DNA from: BOG-931 sp963781725 | Lineage (GTDB): Bacteria > Pseudomonadota > Alphaproteobacteria > Rhizobiales > Xanthobacteraceae | Assembly: GCA_963781725.1 (NCBI GenBank) | Contig: CAWAGV010000002.1 | Coordinates: 744,001 to 808,000, forward strand | Length of the DNA: 64,000 nt | Direction of reading: 5' to 3' | In this document: in pieces, positions 49,275 to 57,466 of the stretch | Layout: each line of letters opens with the position of its first letter | Position numbering within the stretch: position 1 is the stretch's first letter | Program-made: the position numbers and the translations under genes | Notes under the pieces: generated by a model | The model's database searches: none | Seen by the model: the letters and a program-made list of their open reading frames with translations, nothing else | Told to the model about the DNA's origin: nothing

Positions 49275-49552
49275 GGCGCGTCCGGCCTCCTGCTAGTGGT
49301 CCGATTCAAACATTCGCATCCGGTTTCGGCCGCATCTGGCGCGAATGTTTGAACCAAAGGACCGCTCAACCACAAAGTAATGGAGGCCAGCGCCGATTGC
49401 ACGCCGGAAGCCCGATATCGGAGCCTGGCCAGCGCAGCCCCGCTCGCGCTTCGCCGCGACAAAGCGGCGGTGGACTGGACAATCCGGCTGGCCATGGCCA
49501 ATCCTCGCGGATCGCACTGGCGGCGCTGGCCGCTGTGGAAGCCGGGGGTGTC
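49275..49552. other. Intergenic region upstream of a Bug gene
   Basis: About 278 bases. The first part carries an inverted repeat at 49297-49363, listed separately. The rest, up to the start of the Bug gene at 49553, has no recognisable gene or strong promoter, though open frames read through it by chance. Confidence 0.5.
49297..49363. repeat. Inverted repeat of the TTCAAACATTCGC family
   Basis: TGGTCCGATTCAAACATTCGC (49297-49317) pairs with GCGAATGTTTGAACCAAAGGACC (49341-49363), forming a long hairpin with a CGG-rich centre. It lies between the starts of the divergent AsmA and Bug genes. Confidence 0.8.
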
Positions 49553-50521
49553 ATGTTCAACGGTTGGTTTCGCCTTACCATGGCCGCGGCCCTGGCGCTG
49601 GCAATTCACACGAATGCTGCGATCGCGCAGCAGTGGCCGACACATCCGGTGCGCTTTGTGCTGCCGTTCGGTCCGGGCTCCGGGGCGGATACCGCCGCGC
49701 GGCTGATCACCGACAAGTTGCAGCAGAAGTGGGGCCAGCCGGTCATCCTCGACGGCAAGCCCGGCGGCGACGGCTTGCTGTCGCTGCAGGCCGTCGTGTC
49801 GGCCAACGACGACCACACGCTGTTCTTCGGGCCGAGCAGCATTTATGTCGTGCAACGCTACGTGCACGAGGACATGACTTTCGATCCCGAGACCGCCCTG
49901 GCGCCGATTGCGGCGGTCGCCAAAGTGGGGATCGCGGTCGCGGTGCCGGCAAGTCTCGGCATCTCCACGCTGGCCGAATTCGTGGCGCTGGCGCGCGCCA
50001 AGCCGAGCGAGACGAGCTACTCGGTGGCGCCGGGATTTTCCGAGTTCGTGTTCGACGCGTTCGTCAAGGAGAATGGGCTGACGATCGCCAAGGTGCCGTA
50101 TCGCGACATCACCAAGTCGCCGCTGGATCTCGGCGAGAACAGGATTCAGCTCTCGATGCAGTCCTACGCCGCGATGCGCACCTACGCGCAGACCGGCAAG
50201 ATCAAGTTCATTGCCATCAACGACCGCGTCCGCTCGCCGATCGACCCGGACGTTCCTTCCGTGGTGGAAGCCGGATATCCGTCACTGGTCGCAAGCCCGG
50301 TGCTGGGGTTGCTGGGACCGCGCAGCATGCCGCTCGACTTGCGCCGGCGGATCGCAGCCGACATGCTCGCCGCGCTCGACGACAAGACGGTCGTCGAAAG
50401 ACTGGCGCTGACCGGGCAACCCGCCGCACCGATGGACGTCGACGCGTTCACCGCTGCACTCAAGGAGCAATACGCGCAAGTCGCCCATATCGCGTCGGTG
50501 CTGGGCATCGCGAAGAAATAA
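49553..50521 (+). CDS. Bug/TctC-family binding protein
   Basis: A 322-residue periplasmic binding protein of the Bug family. ATG 49553 gives a signal peptide (MFNGWFRLTMAAALALAIHT, cleavage near AIAQ). The mature protein starts WPTHPVRFVLPFGPGSGADT and contains GQPVILDGKPGGDGLLSLQA near residue 62, typical of the family. It is followed 22 bases beyond its stop by a GlcD-type oxidase gene on the opposite strand. No TctA/TctB-type permease is encoded nearby. The ligand is unknown. Confidence 0.87.
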   Translation: MFNGWFRLTMAAALALAIHTNAAIAQQWPTHPVRFVLPFGPGSGADTAARLITDKLQQKWGQPVILDGKPGGDGLLSLQAVVSANDDHTLFFGPSSIYVVQRYVHEDMTFDPETALAPIAAVAKVGIAVAVPASLGISTLAEFVALARAKPSETSYSVAPGFSEFVFDAFVKENGLTIAKVPYRDITKSPLDLGENRIQLSMQSYAAMRTYAQTGKIKFIAINDRVRSPIDPDVPSVVEAGYPSLVASPVLGLLGPRSMPLDLRRRIAADMLAALDDKTVVERLALTGQPAAPMDVDAFTAALKEQYAQVAHIASVLGIAKK

Positions 50522-50543
50522 GCGTTGCGCAAAAAGCCGGCGG

Positions 50544-51959
50544 CTACAGCGCGACGATCTTGCCGGGGTTCATAATGCCGAGCGGATCGAGCGCCTGCTT
50601 GATGGCGCGCATGCTGGCGAGCGCCGGCTCGCCGCGTTCGGCTTTGAGATATTTCATCTTGCCCTGGCCGACGCCGTGCTCGCCGGTGCAGGTGCCGTCC
50701 ATCGCCAGCGCCCGCTCCACCAGCCGTTCGAGGAACAACTCGACACGCGCGACTTCGGCCTTGTCGTCGAGGTCGACCAGGATGCCGACGTGGAAATTGC
50801 CGTCGCCGACATGGCCGACGATCGGACCGACCAGTTGGCTCGCGGCGATATCGCGCTGGGTTTCGGTGACACATTCGGCCAGCCGCGAGATCGGCACGCA
50901 GACATCGCTCGCCAGCGCCTTTGAGCCGGGACGAAGCGCGCACTGCGCCCAGTAGGCGTCGTGCCGCGCCTGCCACAGCCGCGTGCGGTCCTCGGCCTTG
51001 GTCGCCCACTCGAACGGCCCACCGCCCAATTCCTGCGCGATCTCACCGAAACGCTCCGCCTGCTCGGCAACGCCGGCTTCGGAGCCGTGGAATTCGAGCA
51101 GCAGCAGCGGCTTTTCCGGCATCGAGAGTTTCGAGTAGGCGTTCTGGGCGCGCACCTGCAGTTCGTCGAGCAGTTCGATCCGCGCCACCGGAATGCCGGA
51201 CTGGATCGTCATGATGGTGGCGTTGCACGCGGCCTCGACCGACGGGAACGTGCAGATGCCGGCGGAAATGGCCTCAGGAATTCCGGAGAGCTTCAGCGTC
51301 AGCTCGGTAACGACGCCGAGCGTACCCTCAGCGCCGACGAACAGGCGCGTCAGGTCGTAACCGGCGGAGGATTTCTTGGCGCGCGTCGCGGTCGTCATCA
51401 CGTCGCCGTTGGCGAGCACGACTTTCAGCGCCAGCACGTTGTCTTTCATCGTGCCATAGCGCACCGCGTTGGTGCCCGACGCCCGCGTCGACGCCATGCC
51501 GCCGAGCGATGCGTCGGCGCCCGGATCGATCGGAAAGAACAGACCCTGGTCGCGGAGATATTCGTTGAGTTGTTTCCGGGTCACGCCGGGCTCGATGACG
51601 CAGTCGAGATCCTCGGCATGAACCGCAAGTACGCGGTTCATGTCGCGGAAGTCGAGCGACACCCCGCCGCGCGGCGCATTGACCTGCCCTTCGAGTGAAG
51701 TGCCGGTGCCGAACGCAATCACCGGGACGCGCTCGGCGGCGCAGATCCGCACCACTTGCTGCACGTCCTCGGTGGTTTGCGGGAACACCACCGCATCGGG
51801 CGGCTGGTTCGGGATCCAGGTGGTCGTATGGGCATGCTGTTCGCGGACCGCCTGCGAGGTGACCAGCCGGTTGCCGAAGTGTGCCGCCAGCGCAGCGATC
51901 ACCTTGTCCGTGGCCTTGCGCTCCTGCGGCGTGCGCTCTTTCGTTTCGACCAGTCCCAT
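50544..51959 (-). CDS. FAD-dependent 2-hydroxyacid oxidase/dehydrogenase (GlcD/D-lactate dehydrogenase family)
   Basis: A 471-residue FAD-binding oxidoreductase of the PCMH family. The FAD site is seen in VVFPQTTEDVQQVVRICAAE near residue 57, VIAFGTGTSLEGQVNAPRGG near 79, and ADASLGGMASTRASGTNAVR near 147. The C-terminal segments IVGHVGDGNFHVGILVD and GTCTGEHGVGQGKMKYL carry conserved histidine and glycine residues of D-lactate and glycolate oxidases. The substrate is a 2-hydroxyacid such as D-lactate or glycolate, undecided here. It stands alone, not beside glcE or glcF. Confidence 0.9.
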   Translation of the reverse strand: MGLVETKERTPQERKATDKVIAALAAHFGNRLVTSQAVREQHAHTTTWIPNQPPDAVVFPQTTEDVQQVVRICAAERVPVIAFGTGTSLEGQVNAPRGGVSLDFRDMNRVLAVHAEDLDCVIEPGVTRKQLNEYLRDQGLFFPIDPGADASLGGMASTRASGTNAVRYGTMKDNVLALKVVLANGDVMTTATRAKKSSAGYDLTRLFVGAEGTLGVVTELTLKLSGIPEAISAGICTFPSVEAACNATIMTIQSGIPVARIELLDELQVRAQNAYSKLSMPEKPLLLLEFHGSEAGVAEQAERFGEIAQELGGGPFEWATKAEDRTRLWQARHDAYWAQCALRPGSKALASDVCVPISRLAECVTETQRDIAASQLVGPIVGHVGDGNFHVGILVDLDDKAEVARVELFLERLVERALAMDGTCTGEHGVGQGKMKYLKAERGEPALASMRAIKQALDPLGIMNPGKIVAL

Positions 51960-52005
51960 TGTGCCTTCACTCGCCTACTCGCCGGCCTTCACTTCAGCAT
52001 AGATA

Positions 52006-53724
52006 TTACGACCTTTCCCGAAGATAACCGCTCCACAGTTCCGCGGAAATGTCGGCCTCGTCCCAGACGCCGATCAGGATGCCGCGGCGCTCGGCCTTGC
52101 CGCTGGCGTTCCTGATCTGTTGCTCGGAGCGCGTGGTGCGCTGCGAGACGCGAAGGCCCCATGCCGCCAGCGCGTCCATCATGCGCTCGCATTCCGCGGC
52201 GTATTTCGGAACGGCGCCAAGATCGTGGAACTCGTTCGGGTCGTTGGTCAGGTCGAACAGCATCGGCCGAAAGCCGATGCCGTGGATCAGCTTCCAGTTC
52301 TTGTCGGCGATCATGAACAGCCGCGCGTCCTTCGGCGCGACGCCGAGCGCGGTCGACGCCGGCATCATGCCGTAATCGTATTCACTGATGGTGAACGACC
52401 GCCATCGCGCCGGCTGCTCGCCGTGGATCAGCGGCAGCAGCGAGCGGCCCTCGAGCCGATGCGACTGCTGCGCCGCGTTGCCGCCGGCGGCATCGAGAAA
52501 TGTCGGCAGCAGGTCGATCGCCTCGACCATCTCATCGCAGGTCGTGCCGCGCGCCTTGTCGGCCTCGGGCGACGGATCGTAGACGATCAGCGGCACCTTC
52601 ACCGACGGCTCGTGGAAGAAATCCTTGTCGCCGAGCCAGTGGTCGCCGAGATAGTCGCCATGATCGGCGGTGAACACGATCATGGTGTTCTCGAACAGGC
52701 CCTGCTCTTCCATAAAGCGGAACAGCACGCCGATCTGGTCGTCGATCTGTTTGATCAGGCCCATGTAGACGGGAATGACTCCGTTGCGCACGTCGTCGCG
52801 CGAAAACGTCTTGCTGACGCCGTGCTCCATGAACGCGCGATACACCGGATGCGGATCGCACCGCTCGTCCTCGGATCGCACCGCCGGGATGACATCTTTG
52901 GCGCTGTACATGTCGTTGTACGGCGCCGGCGCGATATAGGGCCAGTGCGGCTTGATGTAGGACAGATGCAGGCACCACGGCTGGTCGCCGGCGTCGCGCA
53001 TGAACTCCATGCCGCGCCGCGTCAGATACGGCGTTTCGGAATCGTCTTCACGCACGCGCGCCGGCTTGCGGGCATGGCGCATCGCCCAGCCCGAGGCCAG
53101 CGCATTGCCCTCGCCGTCGGCGGCATTGGCCCAGTCGTGCCACGGGTTCTCGCCGTCATAGCCCTTGTCGTTGAGATAGAAATTGTAGCGCGGCCGCCGC
53201 GGCGAATAGCGCATGCCGTCCGGTCCCATGCCGTGCAGGCCGTCGTCGCGCTCGTAAGGTTCGAAGCCGCATTCCGACACCCGCACGCCGATGATCGAGT
53301 TCGGATCGATGCCAAGCCGCGCCATGCCTTCGACGTCGGCTTCCATGTGGGTCTTGCCGGCAAGCGCGGTGCGCATGCCGAGCGGGCGCAGATAATCGCC
53401 CATGGTCATTTCGCCGACCTTGAGCGGAAAGCCGTTCCACGCCGCGCCGTGCGACTGCACGTAACGCCCGGTATAGGTGCTCATCCGCGATGCGCCGCAG
53501 ATCGGCGACTGCACGTGCGCCCGAGTGAAGCGCACGCCGCGTTTGGCGAGACCGTCGATATGCGGCGTGGAAAGGCGCGGATGGCCGTAGCAAGACAGAT
53601 AATCCCAGCGTAGCTGGTCGCACATGATGAAGAGGATGTTCTTGGGCTTGGACTTAGGCTTGCTGGACACGCGCGCGGCTTCCCCGGGGCTTTTCTTGGT
53701 CACTTGCAGGAACGACGTTAGCAC
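52006..53724 (-). CDS. Sulfatase or phosphonate monoester hydrolase-like protein
   Basis: A 572-residue alkaline-phosphatase-superfamily protein of the formylglycine type. The metal-binding start NILFIMCDQLRWDYLSCYGH lies near residue 29. The modification motif SPICGASRMSTYTGRYVQSH near residue 73 has the pattern C-x-A-x-R, which a formylglycine-generating enzyme can process. VFTADHGDYLGDHWLGDKDF near residue 349 supplies further metal ligands. The overall layout resembles phosphonate monoester hydrolases and arylsulfatases of this branch. No sulfatase-modifying enzyme is seen here. It is divergent from a thioesterase gene. Confidence 0.88.
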   Translation of the reverse strand: MLTSFLQVTKKSPGEAARVSSKPKSKPKNILFIMCDQLRWDYLSCYGHPRLSTPHIDGLAKRGVRFTRAHVQSPICGASRMSTYTGRYVQSHGAAWNGFPLKVGEMTMGDYLRPLGMRTALAGKTHMEADVEGMARLGIDPNSIIGVRVSECGFEPYERDDGLHGMGPDGMRYSPRRPRYNFYLNDKGYDGENPWHDWANAADGEGNALASGWAMRHARKPARVREDDSETPYLTRRGMEFMRDAGDQPWCLHLSYIKPHWPYIAPAPYNDMYSAKDVIPAVRSEDERCDPHPVYRAFMEHGVSKTFSRDDVRNGVIPVYMGLIKQIDDQIGVLFRFMEEQGLFENTMIVFTADHGDYLGDHWLGDKDFFHEPSVKVPLIVYDPSPEADKARGTTCDEMVEAIDLLPTFLDAAGGNAAQQSHRLEGRSLLPLIHGEQPARWRSFTISEYDYGMMPASTALGVAPKDARLFMIADKNWKLIHGIGFRPMLFDLTNDPNEFHDLGAVPKYAAECERMMDALAAWGLRVSQRTTRSEQQIRNASGKAERRGILIGVWDEADISAELWSGYLRERS

Positions 53725-53756
53725 AGCAAATTGCGCCGGCCATTGCCGGATCGATC

Positions 53757-54257
53757 ATGCCCGAACGCACTGAACCCGCGATCCCTACCCCGTTTGTCTC
53801 GTCCGTGATGCGGGTCGAGCCGGCGTGGATCGACTACAACGGCCATCTCAACATGGCCTACTACAATGTGCTGTTCGACCGCGCGGTCGACGAGGTCTAC
53901 GAGCTGCTCGGGCTCGGGCTGGATTATCTGAAAACCCGCCGGCACTCGACTTTCACCGCCGAAGTCCATGTGCGCTACCTGCGCGAGCTGAAGGAAGGCG
54001 ATCCGGTCCGGGTGTCGTTCCAGTTGCTCGACTACGACGAAAAGCGGCTGCACTACTTCGAGGAATTGCATCACGCCGAAGAAGGCTGGCTGTCGGCCAC
54101 ATCGGAGAACATGGCGCTCAACGTCGCCATGGATGCGAAGAAGACAGCCCCGTTCCCCGCCGACGTCATGGCGCATCTTGCGCGCATGAAGGCCGCCCAT
54201 GCTACCTTGCCGGTCCCGCAAGGCGCCGGCCGGCGCATCGCCATGCCTTCCAGATAA
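53757..54257 (+). CDS. Thioesterase-family protein (4HBT-like)
   Basis: A 166-residue hotdog-fold thioesterase. It carries VEPAWIDYNGHLNMAYYNVL near residue 20, the helical-wrap signature with the D-x-x-G-H pattern, followed by LFDRAVDEVYELLGL and the strand FTAEVHVRYLRELKEGDPVR. Acyl-CoA thioesterases of this group act on 4-hydroxybenzoyl-CoA or fatty acyl-CoAs. It is divergent from the sulfatase with 32 bases between starts and precedes the Vgb-like gene, 22 bases away on the same strand, suggesting co-transcription. Substrate unknown. Confidence 0.82.
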   Translation: MPERTEPAIPTPFVSSVMRVEPAWIDYNGHLNMAYYNVLFDRAVDEVYELLGLGLDYLKTRRHSTFTAEVHVRYLRELKEGDPVRVSFQLLDYDEKRLHYFEELHHAEEGWLSATSENMALNVAMDAKKTAPFPADVMAHLARMKAAHATLPVPQGAGRRIAMPSR

Positions 54258-54279
54258 GTCGAGAGACACCGAGTCAGTG

Positions 54280-55173
54280 ATGGTCACGATCCGCGAGCAC
54301 AAGATTCCGACCGCCAACAGCAAACCGTATATCGCAGTGGAAGGGCCGGACCGGGCGCTGTGGTTCTGCGAAAGCGGCGCCTCGAAGATCGGCCGGTTCG
54401 ATCCTGCCACTGCCGCGTTCACCGAGTTCGCGCTGCCGGCGAAAACCGCGACGCCGATCGGCATCGCCGCCGGCGCCGACGGAAACTTGTGGTTCTGCGA
54501 GAAGGCGATCAACCATATCGGCCGCATCACGCCGCAAGGCGAGATCACGGAGTTTCAGATTCCGTCGCCCTATGCCGGACCGGACGGCATCGCGCTTGGG
54601 CCCGACGGCAATGTCTGGTTCTCGGAAACCGAGATCAGCAAGATCGGCCGCATCACGCCGGCCGGCGAGATCACCGAGTTCGGCGAAGGCATCTCGTTTG
54701 CCGCCAAGCCGCTGTCGATCGTGGTCCGTGACGGCGCGCTGTGGTTCAGCGAAGCGTCCGGCAACCGCGTCGGGCGCATCACCGTGGACGGCAAGGTCAC
54801 CGAGTTTCCGATTCCGAGCACCAACAGCCAGCCGCGCGCCATGGTCACGCATCCGGACGGCAGCATTTGGTTCGTCGAGACCTCGACCAACGCGCTCGGC
54901 CGCCTCGACCGCGACGGCAAGATCACCGAGCATCCGGTGCCGACGCCGGAGTCGTCGCTGCGCGGCGTCACCGTCGGCCCGGACAACAACCTCTGGTACA
55001 CGGCGAATGCCGCCAACCGGATCGGCTGCATGGCGCCGAACGGAAAAATGGTCGGCGAATACGATATTCCGACGCCGGCGAGCGGAGCGCGCTGTATCGC
55101 CACGTTGTCAAATGGCCGGCTGTACTTTTCACAATATGATGCCGGCCTGATCGGTGAAGTTATTTTGGGCTGA
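54280..55173 (+). CDS. Virginiamycin B lyase-like beta-propeller protein
   Basis: A 297-residue protein of the Vgb/streptogramin-lyase group. It consists of repeated propeller blades, each with a pattern such as LWFCESGASKIGRFDPATAA (near residue 27), GNLWFCEKAINHIGRITPQG (near 68) and GNVWFSETEISKIGRITPAG (near 110). The repeats continue to the C-terminus, giving a six- or seven-bladed fold. True virginiamycin B lyases open the lactone ring of streptogramin B. Most environmental relatives have no proven substrate, so resistance should not be assumed. ATG 54280 is chosen by the conserved start of the first blade. Confidence 0.85.
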   Translation: MVTIREHKIPTANSKPYIAVEGPDRALWFCESGASKIGRFDPATAAFTEFALPAKTATPIGIAAGADGNLWFCEKAINHIGRITPQGEITEFQIPSPYAGPDGIALGPDGNVWFSETEISKIGRITPAGEITEFGEGISFAAKPLSIVVRDGALWFSEASGNRVGRITVDGKVTEFPIPSTNSQPRAMVTHPDGSIWFVETSTNALGRLDRDGKITEHPVPTPESSLRGVTVGPDNNLWYTANAANRIGCMAPNGKMVGEYDIPTPASGARCIATLSNGRLYFSQYDAGLIGEVILG

Positions 55174-55177
55174 GCCG

Positions 55178-55275
55178 TCATTCCGGGGCGCGCGAAGCGC
55201 GAGCCCGGAATCCATAACCCCGGCGCAGGGAGTATGGATTCCGGACTTGCCGCAACGGCGGCAATCCGGAATGAC
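55178..55275. repeat. Palindromic repeat with GGAATCCATA arms
   Basis: GTCATTCCGGGGCGCGCGAAGCGCGAGCCCGGAATCC on the left and GGATTCCGGACTTGCCGCAACGGCGGCAATCCGGAATGAC on the right form an overall dyad. It lies between the Vgb-like gene and a Bug gene on the same strand, ending just before the latter's ribosome-binding site. Confidence 0.8.
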
Positions 55276-55288
55276 AGGGGGAGACGCT

Positions 55289-56275
55289 GTGAAGAGACTA
55301 CTGACGCTGTCGCTCGCCTTCGCGGCATGGATCACCGCCGCGCAGGCGCAGACCTATCCGTCGCGGCCGATCAAGATGATCGTGTCGATCGCCGCCGGCA
55401 GCGTCACCGACGTGATCATGCGCACGGCGGCGGCGCGACTGCAGGAGCAGCTCGGCCAGCCGGTCATCGTCGAGAACCAGGGCGGCGCGGCGGGCATCGT
55501 CGGCGGCCAGATGTGCGCGCAGGCCGCGCCCGACGGCTACACGCTGTGCGTCATCTACCATTCGACGCTGTCGTACAATCCGCTGCTGTTCAGCAACCTG
55601 CCCTACAACGCCGAAACCGATTTCATCCCGGTGACGCGGCTGTTCTGGCTCACCGAAGGCATGTTCGTGCCGGCGAGCCTCAAAATAAATTCGGTCGCCG
55701 AACTCAAGGCGCTGGCGCAGTCGAAGCCGAACGGCCTGAACTACGGCACGCTCGGCGAAGGCTCGTTTCCGGACCTGTTCCTGCGCTGGCTGAACAACCA
55801 GTGGACCACCCAGATCGTCGGCATCCCCTACAAGGGCGGCGGACCGGCGGCGCAGGCGCTGGCGTCGGGCGAAATCCAGATGACGCGGTTCGGCGTCGGC
55901 AATTTCATGGGGTTGATCCAGGCTGGACAGGTCAAGGCGCTGGCGGTGACATCAGCGGCGCGCTCGCCGCTGCTGCCGGACGCGCCGACCTTCGCGGAAG
56001 TCGGCTGGGGCGGTTATCCGGGCCAGGGCTGGTGGGGCCTCGCCGTGCCGAAGGCCACGCCGGCCGCGATCGTCGGCACGCTCAACGCCGCTTTCGTCAA
56101 GCTGTTCACCGAGCCGCAGTTCATGGCCTTCCTCGACAAGAATGCCGTGGTGTCGGCGACCACGACGCCGGATGGCTTCGCGCAATTCCTCAAAGAAGAC
56201 CGCAAGGCCGCCGCAACGCTGATCAAGATCGCCAACGCCAAGCGGGAAACCTACGATCCGGCGACCACGAAATAA
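55289..56275 (+). CDS. Bug/TctC-family binding protein
   Basis: A 328-residue Bug-family periplasmic binding protein. The GTG at 55289 starts a signal peptide (VKRLLTLSLAFAAWITAAQA) after a GGGGGAGA ribosome-binding site at 55278-55284; the ATG at 55271 is an alternative. The mature protein begins QTYPSRPIKMIVSIAAGSVT and carries GQPVIVENQGGAAGIVGGQM near residue 60. It is followed 21 bases later by another Bug gene, so these are a tandem pair. No permease genes accompany them. Confidence 0.87.
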   Translation: MKRLLTLSLAFAAWITAAQAQTYPSRPIKMIVSIAAGSVTDVIMRTAAARLQEQLGQPVIVENQGGAAGIVGGQMCAQAAPDGYTLCVIYHSTLSYNPLLFSNLPYNAETDFIPVTRLFWLTEGMFVPASLKINSVAELKALAQSKPNGLNYGTLGEGSFPDLFLRWLNNQWTTQIVGIPYKGGGPAAQALASGEIQMTRFGVGNFMGLIQAGQVKALAVTSAARSPLLPDAPTFAEVGWGGYPGQGWWGLAVPKATPAAIVGTLNAAFVKLFTEPQFMAFLDKNAVVSATTTPDGFAQFLKEDRKAAATLIKIANAKRETYDPATTK

Positions 56276-56296
56276 AATCATCGGGAGACAACCACC

Positions 56297-57253
56297 GTGA
56301 ATAAATTCGCACTCACGCTGATCGCTGCACTGGCCGCGGCCTCGTCCGCCGCTGCCGCCGACGACTATCCCAGCCGCACGATCAAGATGATCGTGCCGAT
56401 CTCGGCTGGCTCGATCACCGACGTCGCGTCGCGGCTCGCGGCGGCGGAGTTGCAGGCCAAGCTCGGCCAGCCGGTCGTCGTCATCAACAAGCCCGGCGCC
56501 GCGATGGTGCTCGGCGGCAGCGAATGCGCCAAGTCGGATCCGGACGGCTACACGCTGTGCGTCGTCAGCCCGGACACCATGTCGTTCAATCCGCTGACGG
56601 TGCCGAACCTGCCGTATGACCCGAGCACCTTTATCCCGGTTATCGACATGTATCATGTCGTCGAGGGACTGATGACGCCGGCGGCCGCGAACATCAACAC
56701 CATCGAGGAATTGCACACCAGGGCGGCGGCGGAGCCCGGCAAGCTGAACTGGGGAACGCTCGGTGAGCGCACCACCACCGATGCATTCCGGCAGTGGCTC
56801 GGCGAGCACTGGAACACCAAATTCGTCGCCATCCCCTACAAGGGCGGCAGCGAGATCACCGGCGCGCTGCTGGAAAACACCGTCGACGGCGCGAAGATCG
56901 GCGTCGGCAACATGGTCAGCCAGTTGAAAGAGGGCAAGATCAAGGTTCTGGCGCTCAGCGGATCGCGCCGGTGGCCGGATTTTCCGAACGTGCCGACCTT
57001 CGCCGAGGCCGGCTTCGGCGCCTATCCGGCGGGTCCGATCTATTGGGGCATGGTGGTGCCGGCCGGCACGCCGGCGCCGATCGTCGCGAAGCTGCACGAC
57101 GAGCTGCTGGCGATCTTCCAGGGTCAAAAATTCAAGGATTTCGCCAACCAGAATTTCCTCGAGGCGACCGCCGGCTCGACCGCCGATTTCGTCGCGCTGC
57201 TGAAGAAGGACAAGGACAGCGCCAAGATCCTGGTCGACAAATACATGAAGTAA
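56297..57253 (+). CDS. Bug/TctC-family binding protein
   Basis: A 318-residue Bug-family periplasmic binding protein, second of a tandem pair. Signal peptide MNKFALTLIAALAAASSAAA, then DDYPSRTIKMIVPISAGSIT and GQPVVVINKPGAAMVLGGSE near residue 55. The two proteins of the pair are clearly related across their length (shared KLNWGTLGE/LNYGTLGE and IPYKGG segments), suggesting duplication and divergence of ligand specificity. The ligand is unknown. Confidence 0.87.
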   Translation: MNKFALTLIAALAAASSAAAADDYPSRTIKMIVPISAGSITDVASRLAAAELQAKLGQPVVVINKPGAAMVLGGSECAKSDPDGYTLCVVSPDTMSFNPLTVPNLPYDPSTFIPVIDMYHVVEGLMTPAAANINTIEELHTRAAAEPGKLNWGTLGERTTTDAFRQWLGEHWNTKFVAIPYKGGSEITGALLENTVDGAKIGVGNMVSQLKEGKIKVLALSGSRRWPDFPNVPTFAEAGFGAYPAGPIYWGMVVPAGTPAPIVAKLHDELLAIFQGQKFKDFANQNFLEATAGSTADFVALLKKDKDSAKILVDKYMK

Positions 57254-57275
57254 CGGCGCGAAGGCCTCCAAGGTT

Positions 57276-57361
57276 GTCATGCCCCGCGAAGGCGGGGCAT
57301 CCAGTATTCCTGGCAACTCCGGTGATTACTGGATCATCCGCCTGCGCGGATGATGACAAGT
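57276..57361. repeat. TCCAGTA-type two-hairpin repeat (copy 1)
   Basis: GCCCCGC-GAAG-GCGGGGC and ATCCGC-CTGC-GCGGAT form two hairpins around a core ending TCCAGTA...TACTGGAT. A related element lies at 63161-63260. It is between the second Bug gene and uvrD. Confidence 0.82.
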
Positions 57362-57466
57362 CAGGGCCAAGCACAGCCAACAGGGACAAAGCCTCGTAAA
57401 AACCCCCTTCAGATGCCATCTTGGGGGCATGAGAATCACTGAAATCGCGCGCCTGGGCTGACCCCC

